This document shows, piece by piece, positions 11,083 through 25,200 of a DNA stretch of 64,000 nt; within the stretch, counting starts at the first letter, position 1, and each line of letters begins with the position of its first letter. The position numbers and the translations under genes were made by a program. The notes below the pieces were generated by a model. That model was given only the letters and a program-made list of their open reading frames with translations, searched no databases and was not told the origin of the DNA. This DNA comes from Effrenium voratum (lineage: Eukaryota > Sar > Dinophyceae > Suessiales > Symbiodiniaceae), in contig CAUJNA010003297.1 of the NCBI GenBank assembly GCA_963377175.1, forward strand, positions 481,093-545,092, given 5' to 3'.

Positions 11083-14000
11083 CTGAAGGAGCTTATGACC
11101 TGGTGGCAATGAGCTGAGGCCGATCCCACAAAGTTGCTGGTTCCTGAACAGTCCAATTGATGTCTTCATCAGTTCAGTAATCTATTTGGGATTTGCATTA
11201 GAGCAAGGGATTTTGTTTTTGACCAACCTCCGTTTGGTGTTACCCTGAAGGGCCCCGGCGCAAGGCTAGGACTAAAACTTCTGTTGCGTTTCTGAGAAAT
11301 CACAAAGGTACCAGTTGAATGCGCAGCCACCGGGACGTGTCACTTTGGGCTCGCCTTCATCTCGTGCTTCTGCCGGTACTCCTGGCAGTCCGAGCTGAGC
11401 TGTCAAAATACATCAAACTATGTGAAATCTACGGCTGCAGAGCACGGCCAACATCCGCAGCCGAAGATCTGAAACCACCCAGCGCCTGGGCCTTGCGGCT
11501 CCCGGAGTTGGAGGGCCTGCGCAGCGGATGTAGGTCTTTTGAGTCCCTTGCAAGGATGGTAGCATGGGTACGACGGATTCCTACGCATGGCTGACATGGC
11601 TGGTTGAATCACCTGAACCACCTGGATCCCATGGAGCAGCAAGGGGACAGCACTAGGGCAAGCCCATAGATGGGCCAAAGGAAAGCCACGAACAACTCTA
11701 CGAGATGGCGGGGTAACATATTGTCCATCAGCTGCATGGGGGAACGAGTCCAAGAACGGCCCAGTCCAACGGCAAAGGTCCCGCAGCTCACGACACTTCC
11801 CTTTTGCAAAGCGAGGCAAGCGCCGCCCGTCTGCAACCGCTGGGCAAGGCTTGCGCAGAGGGCTGACTTCAAACCCGAAGTGTTGGGCAGGCAGGACTCT
11901 TAGGGACTTTAGAGTTCGCTTTACTTTGACATCTGGGTCCGGAAAAATGGAACAATAGAAGCACTCCAAGAGCAAGGTCCAAAGAGGAATGGGAGGCATA
12001 TATTCCAATTGCTCACCCTAGTTATTGATGTTGATCAACTTGCTTGTGATTCTGAGCAAATATCCCACAGTTTGCAGTTGCAGGGAGCGGCTTCGGTTGA
12101 CGTGGTCCCTGTGTTTCGTGCGAATCCAATAAGTGACATGGGACATGGGCATAGATCTCAATTAGGGACCTGTTGATGGACATCGTTATGCGGGGATTCA
12201 TGCGACTTGGTTCCTGATTCGAAAATCCATAGCACATTTCACTTGGCCATTGCCCCGAACAGTCTCTTGGGGGTCCTCGTGCGCGCGGAAAAGCCCTTCT
12301 GCCACAGCGAGATGGCGGCACTGGTGGGGTGTCTCGACGCCAGTCAGAAGCCCATGCGGGCTGGAGTGCTGGTGTGGCTAGACCAGGGAGAGCTGATCAT
12401 GTTGATCGGTTCAAGCGCTTGTAAGGCTAACGGGAGCAAGTAGACTACTAGGCTACCACCAGTAGGCAACTTGCACAGAACAACTTCTAAAACAAGAGCA
12501 GATTGCAAGCACTAGAACAGCAGCTCTGTCCTTCTGTCCTGGGCCAGCCAAGCTGTCTTCCCAGAACTGTTTCTGATCCAGAGAGCAGGACTTTGTACAT
12601 CTCACCATTCTCAGCGTTGCTCCAAATATGCTGGCCTTGAAGGGCAAAGCTGTTCTACAAGTAAGGCAACAAAAGGAACTCAGTCAGTTTTTTTCTTTTT
12701 TGGAGCAACCCAATTCCTCTTCCAAGGCCAAAAGCGTCGTCTCCGACTGCGTGTCACTCGCTCACAAAAACCACCGGGCGGTGCGGGCTGGGCTGGGGCC
12801 TCGAAGGATTCATGGCTCCAGGGCTCGACTTCAATGCAGAACTCACCAGGGGCGACACTTGACAACTCACCATGTTTGAACAACATGGGTTCCGTTGAAT
12901 GAGTTCTTGGTGCAAACTGGAACATGAGGTTTACTGGTTCTATCTTTCTACTATAAACAAACGACTCTAGCATGCTACACATGACGGTCCTTTGGTGCAA
13001 GCTGGAACCAACTTCTTCGAACCCGGGTCCCTGGAGGGACGAGCATTGTATCACGACTGCCCAGCACAGATTGCTTTCCAAAGACAGCTGCTTGCAAAAT
13101 ACCATCCATTGTGACGAAAGCATTGCAAACACCAACATATTTTAAAGTTTGTCTAACGAGACCCCCCCAATATGCGAACGTGCCGCCTTCTCATGGAAAG
13201 GACATTCTACCACTTGCTTGCATGATCCATGCCCCCCCAAATGCCACTGAGTCATACTATGTTCCCAACGTTGAAACATTCAACCACAGTACACCAGTAC
13301 TGTGGATTCTCTTCTGTCCTGCCCTAAGCAGCCGAGGTCCCGACTTCATCCGGAAGATGCTGCAGGAACCTTGGCATCCCAAGGCCCAAGGCATGGGCAT
13401 TTTGCGGCCCTTCCGTGGATATCCTTTGAGGCTCTCACATGAAAGAAGACAGAATCGATGTATCCTAGGGGAGTCGCTAACCGCTAACCATTCCATCAAC
13501 CTCCAACGGCTTGAAAGGGCAAATGATGGCCAATGATTTACTGTAGCCGATGCCTTGACATGTACGTTTGGCAGCCTTTGCATGATGACGCGGCATGCGT
13601 CAAGTGCCTGACCGGCGCAAAGGCATTGACGAAAATGCTGATTGTTGGCAGCAAAGCATCGGATTGGATCATGTGGACTTGAGGCGGGGCTTTGGCTTTC
13701 AAGCGCGTAGCTTCTGAACGGCTGGAAACACCCCAAAGCGTCTGCAATTGGGGTCGTGCCGAAGCAGCGCAGCATTCGAGAAAACCGAACAAAGTAGTTC
13801 GGAAGTGATGGAGAGCAAGCCAGGCCGAATCAATGCGAAGTCATCTAGTCCATTGACACGAGCCAAGTGTGCCTTTGCGCAAGCCAAGCAACGCAAACGG
13901 CATCGCAGGTTTGGCGGAGGAGGTGTCACAAGTCTGTCCCGAGCGACGCACTACTCATTGCTGGATCACCAGTCGTGCATGCATTGATTGAAACACTGGT

Positions 14001-15321
14001 CTGCAAGCAAAGCCGCGACATGTGCAATCATGATGCTGGAATGAAATATCGTTCAGTGTGAGCGCAAGATGCCCGGATAGAAAGTGCAGCGAAACTTGCC
14101 ATGCATTCAAAAGATCAAACTGATCATGGTCAAACGTCCAAAAATGCCTTTCATGATGAACAAAAGCCAAACCCCTACAGTCCCCTCAATCTGGGCGACA
14201 AATGGTGTGCCAAGGTCGGCGGTTCCTAGTACCGGCAGCTGCGAACAAGGACGATGATGCTGACGGCTGACGACGATGATGACAATGATGACGTCTCAAC
14301 ACATACAGAAAGAACAAAAAGAACAGGCCCTGTCCTGTCAAAAGCACACCGGTCGAATGGGCAGGCGTCAGAATCACAAAGCCTGTTTTGGTTTCACACG
14401 CCAGTCCCAACACCTTCCGGTGTTCCATAAGCTCCCTGGCTCGCCAGCGGCTTCACGGGCCGCACGAAGCCACCTGCTTCATGCATCTGTCCAGAGACAG
14501 GTGTAAGTGTGGTAAGTGTGGTTGTCCTGTTTTGCGAGGCTAACAACTGGTCAAGGAAAACCTGCTCTCCAAATCAACCATGCCCTGGCATACCACAGGA
14601 AGCCTGAAAATCAGCGGCCCCTCAAGTTGCAGCGTGCATGTGACAAGAAGAGTATCCTACCCCGCTCGATATCGAGTTGCTTCCGTGCATCCACAACAGA
14701 ACCTCTGCTCATAGGCCTTCATGCAGCTGTGTGGAAACGCAGCTTTGTTCCCCAGATAGCTGAAAGCCACAAAGGGTTCTAACTTCTAATAAATAAGGGA
14801 AAGTGACTTGCGAGATTGACAGCTAGGTGCTGGGGCGTGCAGTTTGGGGTGCTTGTGTAGGTGCTGTTTGGGGTGCTGTTTGAGATGCTGGTGATGATGC
14901 GGGCACGGTTTTGCGAGATGACTGTTGTTTGCCAGTCGGACAAATCCATATTATGCAGCTATGATCTGCACATATACCGAAGCTGCGATCTAAAGCAGCC
15001 CTCTGGAATTACATGAGATGTCAGTTTGTCTTTATAAGCACCTAGATCGAGCGGTCTTGTCTGATTGAAATAGTATGGCGAATCGCACAACGACTTGGGT
15101 GCAGCGTTGTACTTCACCCACCTAACACCAGGCATTCCCAAGAATAGAAAGCCAGCATCGTCCCGGATAAGGGCGTGACTACACTTGCGATGAACCAAAT
15201 CAACCGCCGTCGGCGGTTATTCTCTTAGACCTCCCCACATTCCACCCCCTCCCCCAACTCCACCCACCCAGGCCACCCCACCCCCCACCCCCCCGCACCC
15301 CAGCCCAGCCGCACCTTCCAC
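11083..15321. other. No confident gene; probable introns upstream of the helicase exons
   Basis: No frame carries a recognisable motif. A GC-richer patch at 11.44-11.53 kb (minus) and another at 12.25-12.35 kb (minus) could be small exons, but neither gives a clear frame choice. No repeats stand out. Confidence 0.4.
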
Positions 15322-15390
15322 CTCGGTGCTGCTCCGCTGGCCGAAGCTCTGCAGGCGGCTGCCCGCACTCCGCGCCTGCGCGCGCAGCAC
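15322..15390 (-). CDS. Candidate 23-codon exon, Arg/Ser-rich
   Basis: Between an AG acceptor (15,392-15,391) and a GT donor (15,321-15,320) the minus strand holds exactly 23 codons: VLRAQARSAGSRLQSFGQ then RSSTE. Third positions are strongly GC, unlike the surroundings, and just downstream in the intron is a C-rich tract. It lies upstream of the DEAD-box exons on the same strand, so it may encode part of that protein's N-terminal extension. No domain is recognised. Confidence 0.4.
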
Positions 15391-16974
15391 CTGGCACACG
15401 CCCAACGGCCAACATCCATCGGCTCTTGGGATCCAATGACACGCGCATCGACCCAGAATTTGTGTCTTCCGCGCTCATTGTGAAGAAACACGCCAAGGGC
15501 CACCATGACAATATGGGTGTTGAGCATGCCAGAAGCCGCACGGGAAACATGATACCTGGTTGGGTCCCCAAAGTCTTTGTTTCATGCTGCCTTTGCAGGA
15601 GTGCAAAAAAAGGGTGTAACAAACTTTGCCTTCCGGAATCAACGCATGGCTTGGCAGCTTCTATTCCCAGCCGGGGCAGGCAAACGGAGTGAGAAGGGCA
15701 GGGTGAGACATTGGTTGCACGAACTCATCTGGACCAGTCACAATACTCGAAGCGTAAAATAAGATGTTAAATACATCTTAAATTTAAATCATTTGATCGA
15801 CCAGAACCCGTGGCCAATCACGCCTCGAAGCTCACCTCGTTGTTTTGTGCTGACGTTGTGGCAATATCCTGCGTTCGGGCCGTTGATGTCAGTGGTATGG
15901 CTGAACGCACCGGGTGTAAATGAACTCTTGGCCTGATCATTCAGAGACAAGGTAACGAGTGATACTTAACAAAGCACAGGTTGATGTGCACTCCGCAAAC
16001 TTGGTTGTTGCTGTCATGCTTCAAAACCTGCCGCTTTCAAAATCGAAAGTTATCTTGGCTCTAGTCCCCCTTCCCTCAATGAAGACAAGACATACAAGAT
16101 TGCCCGGTTGAAAGCATCAATAATGTTGAAGAAGTTTGCATATAAAGCTAATAATTTGCAGTCTTACAGGATGAACGACTTGGCACGAAGGCTCACGCCA
16201 TCAACTCTCTGAAGGCTCGGACTCTTCTCGCACCATCTGTGCTGCCAGATATGAAGAGGTAAGCACCTCCACAAGGATGGCTGCAGGTTCCGCTCAGTTT
16301 CCACCTACCGCTGTATGAGAGCTCCGCGACGTGCGCCGTGGTTGGCTTTTGTGCCACATTTGCTGCTTATTGTTTCATAATTACACGTTGGAAGCGCACA
16401 TTGATGGGCCTGATGTGCGTTGCATACAGCAATCTGATGCGGGAGGCGCAGGGCAACACTATGTTACAGCACAACTGGTGAGCAATTGAGCTTGCTTCGT
16501 TGGACTATGGCTGGCTGCCGAAAGCTTGGAACCTTCCTGTGGCTCTGCCACCACTACAGGTCCCAAGTGGCTGATTCCCTTTTTGCTTCCTTCAGAGTGT
16601 TGCGCCCTTCGAAACATCCGACACCTTCCCATCCTCTGCCCTCACCAGTTCTCACCTCTCCTGGGCCTCCATTGCAGGCCCCGGGGGCTGGAGTCCCCGC
16701 GGCGCGCGCGGAGCGCTGCGCGGGGCTGTCCGCCCGTCCATGGGCACAATGCCTGGCACAAGCACTTTGGCTCGGAAGCCGAACCGCCACATCAACTGCC
16801 AAGGAATCAATGGCTTCAAAGTCACCTTAAGTATCGCGCGTGTTTCGGCTGTGTCTTGTAGTGATGGACATGCGGTATACTTGGCATCTTGCCACTCAGC
16901 ACTCAGCACAGCAAACATAGCAGGGCGCGGCTGCACCTCTTTGCGTTCCATGTTCTGTGCGTGTGGGTGTGGGC

Positions 16975-17440
16975 GTGGGTGTGGGTGTGTATATATATAT
17001 ATACATATACATATATATATATATATATTAGTACGCGTGTGTGTGTGTTCGTGTCTTTTGTGTGTTTGTGTTTGTGTGTGTGTGCTTGTGTGTTTGTGTG
17101 TTTGTGTATTTGTGTGGTTGTGTGGTTGTGTGGTTGTGTGAATGTGTGTTTGTGTTTGTGTTTGTGATTGCGTTTGTGTTTGTATTTGTGCTTGTGAGTG
17201 TGTGTCTGTGTGCGTCTTTGTGCGCGTTGGTGTGTTTGTGCGTGTGTTTGTGTGTGTGCTTGTGTGTTCGGAAGTGTGTGTGTGTGAATTCAGCGTGTGG
17301 CTTTGTGTGTGGAAGTGCTTGCGAGTCTGTGTGTGTGTGGAAGTGTGCGTGTGTGTGGGTGTGTGTTTCGTGTTTCTCTGTGTTTGCGTGTGTGTGTGTG
17401 TGGGAGCTTGTGTTTGTGTTTGTGTTTCTATGGGCAAATC
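16975..17440. repeat. Degenerate (TG)n microsatellite with a TA tract
   Basis: From 16,975 the sequence is GTGTGGGTGT-type, then (TA)n at about 16,990-17,030, then about 400 bp of TGTG broken by single T, C or A. Because stops are rare in TG repeats, several frames stay open here. They are not genes. Confidence 0.9.
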
Positions 17441-17944
17441 AAAGCAGGGCTTCCAAACTGGAGTTCTTCTTCATGAGACTCACCCTCGGTAGTCACCCCT
17501 CCTACCGACCAAAAGGAAGTGTAAGCCTGACAAAACTTGCCTCCACAGAACATGACAAGAACATCTTGTAGAACCGAAGTGTCATGTGTGTCCATGCGCA
17601 CGCACCTCAATCCACATTACTCCCGCCCTTTCGCGCTGCTAAGACAAACATGTTCAAATCAAGAGAGTTCTTACAGGATTGCGCCACCCCCTAGGCAAAA
17701 CATGTTCGAACCACTATGAAACCTTCTTGCGGTTGTTCTTTGAAGTGCACCAGGGGTGGGGTTGCTCAAACCAATCTTTCCAACCATGGCTTTCATAAGG
17801 GCTCGCTCTCTTTAATGTGTAGAACTGCAAAGGCGGATTAGGGCCCAGGCCGTTCAATCGCACCGTCTTCAGCACCTTACAAACGCTGCTGGTGAATTAT
17901 CTGGCTCCATGGTTCTGTAAATACATGTATACATATGATTGCAG

Positions 17945-18065
17945 TGTGTACATGTATATATATATATACACACACGCACATATGTATACTGTTCTTTTGT
18001 ACGTGTATGTACGACTATATATATATATGTATATATTTCTGTTGTTGTTATTATCATGATTATTA
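17945..18065. repeat. AT-rich microsatellites
   Basis: Runs of TATATA and CACACG at about 17,950-18,040 pass into TTATTATTAT-like sequence that continues loosely to 18.7 kb. Confidence 0.7.
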
Positions 18066-18721
18066 TTATCGTCATTCTTGCAAATGTTTTTCGCAAAGGG
18101 AATCCCCTAAGATCCTGTCCGGCGGGCCTTGAAATTTTCGGGGCTCGTTGTCCAGAAATGCGCTGAGAATGCGCTGAAAATGGCCGGGAGAGCGCCCAGC
18201 CTCTGTTTCAAAAAACTCACCAAAAATAGTCTTTCAACCCCGAAAAGCATGACCTCCTGCTGGCCAGGCCTGTCTGACCTGTCTGAGACTAGCGCCCAGC
18301 CCAACCAGCAACCCACACAAGCAAGTCCCAGCCCCAAGCCCAGGCCAGCCTAAAACTACACTCGCATGTCCAGGCCCAGCCCAACCAACCAACCCAAGCA
18401 AGACCCATCCCAGCTCGCCTTGTGCTGCGCATCGCCTTGGCCTTGCCTCGTAGATTGCTGCGGGCCCATGACATCAATTGGTCCAGCGACGCCAGAACCT
18501 CGCCACTTGACCAGCTCTGCTGCTTGCAGTCGAACCACAGACGCTGCGCGCGCGGCTTGGCCGAGGCGAGCAACGCGCAGCGTTTACAATTATTATTGTT
18601 CTTAGTGTTAGTACCATTGTTACTATTAAGAGTGTTCTTATTAGTATCATTTATCTGTTTTCGTGTTATTATTATCATTAGTATTACTATAACTATTATG
18701 ATTATTATGATTATTATTATT

Positions 18722-18723
18722 CT

Positions 18724-18807
<84 letters not shown>

Positions 18808-18809
18808 CT
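18722..18809. repeat. (GTA)n trinucleotide microsatellite
   Basis: About 29 nearly perfect AGT/GTA units. The flanks on both sides (18.6-19.05 kb) are rich in TAT and ATT triplets. Confidence 0.95.
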
Positions 18810-19057
18810 ATTAGTTGTCATTGGTTATACCATTATTAGCATTATTATGGTTATTATTAATTATTAACTGTTAGTGATTAATGAATCACTAATTATTTTT
18901 TGTATTATTAATAATTACGATTATCCTTGTTGAGTAATAGTTGCTATTATTATCAGTCTTGGTGTTAACATTTACTAATTTCTAATTATTTATTATCAAT
19001 TACTAAGTATTAAGTATTTTTTATTGTGATTAATTATTATTATCAATTATTGCTATT

Positions 19058-19064
19058 ATTGTTG

Positions 19065-19096
<32 letters not shown>

Positions 19097-19202
19097 CGTA
19101 GTCGTAGTAGCAGTAGCAGTAGCAGTAGCGGTAGCAGTAGTAGTAGTAGTAGCAGCAGTAGCAGCAGCAGTAGTGGTAGTGGTAGTAGTAGTAGTAGTAT
19201 CA
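19058..19202. repeat. Second (GTA)n block with GCAGTA and GTCGTA variants
   Basis: GTAGTA units change to GTCGTA, GCAGTA and GGTAGT and back again. This looks like an older, diverged relative of the block at 18.72 kb. Confidence 0.9.
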
Positions 19203-20864
19203 ATACAATTGTTATTATTTATGTATCATTGACGTGTCTGCTAATATATTTATACAAACGACAAGTCAAGCTATACAAAGCAACGATTCGTGCGCATTCT
19301 TCCAGCGAAATTCCCCAAGCAAGTCTGCCAGTCTTCTGTGGAAGCACCACAGACCAGCGACCAGGAGAACACGTGATCTGCCATTCATTGCCTTTTACAG
19401 ACCCCAGAAGCTTTCCCTTGAATACTTATGCGAACTTTCAGCTTCCGGGAGCCTCACCAGTCCTAAGATGAAGAGTCATTTGCCTTGACTGCTCGCTATG
19501 TGCAATCACTTGGTGTTCCCGGCACAAGGGCCACCTATAACGTTACTCTGTCGCAGGCCTTGGGCACGCCTTCTGCGAAGCCCCACCAGGTCCTGGCAGT
19601 CTGCGAAATCCCCAAAGCAAGTGTGCAGGAATCACACCAGACTCAATATTCTCGTGACATGGCTGTCTTGCCAAAACAAAGATCCGGTCCTTGCCAGCGC
19701 AACAACCTCATGGAGCATGGACATTCAGCTCGTATCCCAAGTGCGCTTTACAAGCACCAGCACAGTACACAGGCTGCTGGCGCAGCATGCACAAGCAAGA
19801 GCATGGGCAATGGTCATTCCATTGAGAGACATGTTTTCCAACTTTGATGGATGCCTGTGAGGCATCAACTTGGGATGGCGTATATACCTCTCCCCATGGG
19901 AAAACAAGTCGTGATACGAGAGGAAAGCTGAGCTTGCGACCGCATCTTTCTCATGCCCGGCCACCTATAAGCAGAAGCAACAAGTGTGCGCAACACAACA
20001 AGACACGGAACATAACAACCAGTGGCTCAACCATCGGCCGACAAGTACAGAACTGGTTGTATATTGCGATGTGGTTCCAAATATAGCCCATAAAAGCTAT
20101 TGCAGTGGCGCAACCCTGAGACAGAAAGGGGTAGACATCCACAGCGGCCTTGTCCAACCGCCTGAAGATGGGGATGTTAAAGTGCCACCTGGGGCACAGG
20201 ACTTGGTGGCCAGGCGATTTGATGGAACCTCTGTGTCTCTTTGGGGAAGTTGGCAGCGACATTCCGTCAAAACCGCGCAAACTCAAGGTAAATGAGCTTT
20301 TGTTTAACAAAACAAGATGTCGCATACCGGCGACATGCAGCGTCGACCTCGTTTCTTTGCTTGGGCGCCTCTGAGCCTGCGGCATATATGGAATCTTCTA
20401 AGCCAGCTCCGACAACGAGCGGGCTGCGCAAATGGCTAAGTCCGCGCTCCGAGCCTGACGTCAGATTCGGCAAGCGGCATGCTGAACTCCTCACAATCAT
20501 GCATTGGCCAAGAAGCAGCATTGCAAAACCATACTGCCATTCTACAGGGTATCAGAGTTGGCGCGACTGCAAATACCCCAAATGCCTGATGCTTTTTGAG
20601 CCTTGTGCGACATCCTGGCTTTGTGGCCAGATGCCAACGTCGGACAGCACATATGCCCAATCACTGTCGCTTTAAAAGCGAAGCAGCACAAATGAGCGGA
20701 ACAGCACCTAAGCATGGGGCTGTGCATAGCCCACATCTAATTCGCTCACAGGCTGGAGCGCGGACCAGATTCCATGGACCTCGCAGTGCAGAACTAGACA
20801 TGCGGCCCAGCGCACGTGGCTGAAATCAACATGCTGATGCCAATAGTTGCAAAACGGCCGTGGC

Positions 20865-22254
20865 TTAGTATCGGCTCGGGCAAGGGTCAGGATTTGGATA
20901 CGGAAAGGCCCTGCCCTGCTGTTCCTCGGCCCATGGCTGGTGGGGCACCACGTTGCACACAAAGTTGGGGGAAGGCACCTCGTACCTAGTGAGATGCTGG
21001 ACGGCTGCGAAATCTCCGATCGCTTCAACTCAGATCAGGGGTTGACGGTTCCCCAGTCAAGATGGCCGTAAGGCTTATGGAGGCTTAATAATAACAAGCC
21101 TTAGCCCCTTGGTTTCATAGTCAGCGAGCGCTGCACACGGGCGGATCTGCAACACGCGCACTCGTTTCCGGTGAACTCCAGCTTTCCAGTGGCCAAGTTG
21201 AAGCGGAAGACCGAGATGTTGTCTGAATCCTTCGGGTAATGCGCGCAACCTTCTCATCCCAGCTATCTCGTTGGAGTTTCTGCACTACCAAATGAGATGA
21301 ATGCGATGACTGCTAAGGCTGCCAGGCCCACGATACGCTAGTAGGTTTGCTTGCCAACTCGATTCACGACTCTTTGCTGCTTGCCCTCATCATTTAGCTC
21401 TCAAACGCCCGTCAATGCACCCAACGCCGAAGATCGGTATAACGAGTGTTTCAAGCACAAACCATGGGACGCAGCGCATTCAGGAAGTCAACAGAAGTCT
21501 GTACAAAGCACACCAAAACCCGGTAAGATGCATGCCGGACATGCTCCACACTCGTGTAAGTGGGTCACCCGCATGGGATGCAAGCTTCGGCTCTGAGCAA
21601 CGTTGGGGTAGCAAGTCTTGCTGTCTCTCATTCATACCTTGGTTGCAAATTCTAGTGGGATTCGATCATTGGACTGAAGGTCACACAAGCCTTTCTTGCC
21701 AGAAGTCAAAAAAAAGGTCTCCCCATTGGCTCGGCACGACGTGGGAATGAGGCCAGGTCTTTCAGACCTTTTTCAGTCATCGGAATAGTCCGCTCAGCAA
21801 CACGCTTGAATATTTTGAAGTGAACCATACTGAGACAAGCATGGTGACACAATGTTGCGGCCAACTATCCTACATGGAAAAAGCACTCCAATGTCAAACG
21901 AAACATTTCACCAACCAGGCACGGCGTCATCAAAGAAACCGCCACGTGCTTGCTTAGAGGGGAAAGAATTTCTTGCCCCCACCTCAGACCGTGTGGCATT
22001 CCATCACTCCGGCTGCTGAGCTGTCACCGACCCTCAAAGCGTTTTCTGTGTGTCGATCTTGTTCCTGAATACCTCATCTGTCCCATGTATCATATCGCTG
22101 GTCGGTCACGGTCATGATGATACGACTGATACGACAGCCCAACACCTCAAAACGCCCAGCACAACGTCTTGGCCCGGCCGCCCCAGCCCAGCCTGGTTGG
22201 CCGTGATAAGCCACTGCCCAGAAGCATCAAACTGGAAGTGCCTGTCCCAGGGTT
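20865..22254 (-). CDS. Lactonase C-terminal exons and stop codon
   Basis: Exon 22,254-22,193 (start could be 22,241) reads [17 protein letters not shown] before a GC donor. Exon 21,229-21,162 reads [20 protein letters not shown] then GN, with GT after the first two bases of a Glu codon. Terminal exon 20,985-20,865 completes that Glu codon and reads [16 protein letters not shown] and 23 more residues to TAA at 20,867-20,865. NQxSDNI-VF and VPSPxxV are the normal end of the family. The tail after the last blade (PWAEEQQ...) is an extension of unknown role. Confidence 0.9.
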
Positions 22255-25200
22255 CTGTGGAGGTCTGCTTGAAGGGTATGTCTCGAAAGAGATCCAACAT
22301 GGTTGGTTTCCTCTTGTTTCCAATTAAATCCAACCAAAGCACCCAGAATGTCTGGCTCATTTTGCTGTCCAATATTGGCCGTGCTGGCTGTGTGTTCTCT
22401 CTTTTGAGTCCTGGCTACCAGGAACCAGGCACTCGAAAAAGACTACGCTATTTGCCAGCTGAGCAGGACTTTTTTGGGTGTATCGGCCCTTTACACAGGC
22501 AAGCAACAACAACCAACCAACCAACCAACCAACCAACCAACCAACCAACCAAGCAAGCAAGCAACCAACCAACCAACCAACCAAGCAACCGACCAACTGC
22601 AACAGCAACAACAACAGCAGCAGCAACAATCGACCAGACAAATCAAAATGAGGCTCTCTGTATTTCTTGCTCAAAGCAAAGCATAGCAGTCTGCCAAGCA
22701 AGTCGCTCTTCACTACTTGGTCCACGCCCTGGCCTGGGAGTTGCCCCTCTTGTGTGCCTTCGGAATCTGGCATCCAAACCGTGGTCAAAGCCAACCCGCG
22801 CTGTGGCATTTCAACCCGAATGAGACAACTGAACTTTGTCCTAAGCAGCACATGAGCCGAGCCCAAGACCCATTGACTGCTGGTGCTACTAAGATGGCTA
22901 TGCAACCTAGTACGGGCCTTACGATGGCTTCTTGTAGGCCAGGAAGTCGAACCCCTTCGTAACGTGGCCAATGGGGCTTTAGGCGCTGCATCAAACGCCG
23001 CTGAACAAGCAGCGTCAATTGAAGGGCCAATCGTGTCCAAATAGCGGGATGCCCAATCAAACCCGAGATAGGGTTTGGGAACACACCCTGCTCCAGATAC
23101 GGAAGCAAAGCGAAGATCACATATTGATGGGGACAGCGGCCGCTAGGGCGAGGGCTGAGTAGAGGCCACAGACAGGAGACCCCGGTGGCCGTGGGTGAAG
23201 TGCACCTGCCGGGGTCGCACGAAACACTTTTCTCGCTCTTTACCCAAGATGATCCGATATACGAAGGCAGTAAATGGAGACAAGACGGGTGTTTCAATTG
23301 ATGGTTGAGCTTTTCGATTTGACTCTCGAATTGCACTGAACAAAAACATGCTCCCCTGCTTCCGATCTCCGCATTGAGGGAAACTCGTGAAGCTGCAAGA
23401 GAACTACTCGGATGCTGCCATGGCAACCCGGAACACTTAAAGCGCAGCCAAGGGGGCGCCTATTTGTGCTGAAAGGGCTGATGCCTGGGAAGGGTTTGCG
23501 CCCAACGAAGCGGACTCCAACCTGTTATCCAGTTTTATAAGAAACATTCGAAACCACAACGAGACATGCAGGGAAAAGATACTGGAAAATCGCCAACATC
23601 GGAGGCACTGAGGCTGGAAACAATACAATACGATGATCAGCAAAAAAGCCCTAACCTGGAACATATGTACATATTTCTATACATGGACATGTATGTACAT
23701 ATATATTCATAATATAGATATACATACCCAAGCCTCCAAGAAAAAAGCCGTGGGTTCATTCCATTTTGGCCGCAGAGGTCAAAAAGCACTCTGTACGATT
23801 AACTCCCCAAACATTGCAGGGAAGCCAGAAATCTTGCCAGCGCTAATGTGTGTGTGCCCAAACCCTTTCATTGGGTGAAACTCCACTGCCTCTCCTGTTC
23901 GCTCTTGAATAGGAGGGCGGCCCCGACCCAATGGTAACAAAAGGCCAAGGGCATAAACCAAAGCACGGCACAGAGCCGTATAAAGGCCGACGGACTGCAA
24001 CTCAAGTCCAAGGTCGCGGCCCGGAAAACGGTGATGCTGTCGTGGCCCCGATTCCTGCCGCAATGGGCGCAGCGGTCTCAGGAATCAGGCTTCTCAACCC
24101 TTACATCGCTTGCGAAGGTCCGCATCATGGAGTTGATGATCACCCCTTCCGAATACAACACAAAGTTTGGGAATCATCCGGACATGATGATTCGTGAGGA
24201 GTAGTCCGTGTTTGCGCATGTACAAAAAAGCTCGGAGAAGAAAAAAAAAGGAGGAAAAAAAAACAGCAAAAGTAAATACGTACAATGCAATACAAGCAAG
24301 CAAGCAAGCAAGCAAGCAAGCCAGCCAGCCAGCAAGCAAGCAAGCAAACAAACAAACACGAAAATAGATTAATAGAACTAAAGCAGAAAGCAGTGTACAT
24401 AAATGAAATATAATGAATATGCATATATATATATATAATAATAATATATTTGTATGTTTCTACACAAATCAATAAATTTACAAGTACATACATAAAGCAA
24501 CAAATACACAACAAGCAAGTACATGAATACATGAACATACACATGAATGAAAAAGAGTAAATAAGTCCAGAGTACTTTTAAGGACGGAAGAAAGGAATGA
24601 CATAATCATTGAACAAAACAACTAAATAAAGTCTTCAATAACAACAAATCTACACGCCAAACAATTGAGAAGACATGGCCTTCCGACATCAACCATAGAT
24701 CTTTGGCGCGCCACAGAAGTACAAAGCGCCGGTGGGGGGGGGGGGGGAGGTCGCAAAAATCCTGCAGCACACCATCCCCCGCTCCGCGAGATACTCCTAA
24801 TCTCTGGTAATTGCCGGACTGTCTCCAACGCCCACCTTCTTCCAGGGCCCTCAACCGTCCCACCGTGTGACCTTTCCTCAGTTTAATTTAAGTGTCACGT
24901 TCCGTTCTAGTCCCCGCCATCCTGCAGAGGGAAAGCAACTTGTACGACATACAAATCGAATAACTAGCCTTTGCTCCTGTTGTTGACCCTGACCGACCAT
25001 CCCCCCGGGCCACGTATTCCTAATGGCTATGTTATTGAATGGTGAACATCCTGTTCACAAAATCCACCAACGGGTTGCTTCAAATGACAAGTCCCCTGCC
25101 CCGCCGCTCGAGCGGCGGTTCGGCCCTTGCAGCCGAAGGGCGACACCAGCACGAAGCTGCCCGAAGAGTGCACGGCCACACGGCCGCAAGTGTTGGCTTC

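Larger units (their letters stand above)
15391..20864. other. Intergenic or intronic DNA rich in microsatellites
   Basis: Apart from the repeats listed separately, I see no exon with a recognisable motif. A minus-strand GC-rich patch at 16,676-16,752 has no convincing frame. The lactonase gene ends at 20,865, so this stretch should hold the boundary between that gene and the DEAD-box gene. Confidence 0.4.

Noticed and set aside
16676..16752. Possible minus-strand exon VPGIVPMDGRTAPRSAP
   Set aside because: AG acceptor and GC-rich codons are present, but other frames are as plausible and no phase partner was found.
24094..24180. [11 protein letters not shown] as the lactonase NRGHDSI exon
   Set aside because: The true match, [10 protein letters not shown], lies at 24,021-24,054 and joins in phase. 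This one does not.
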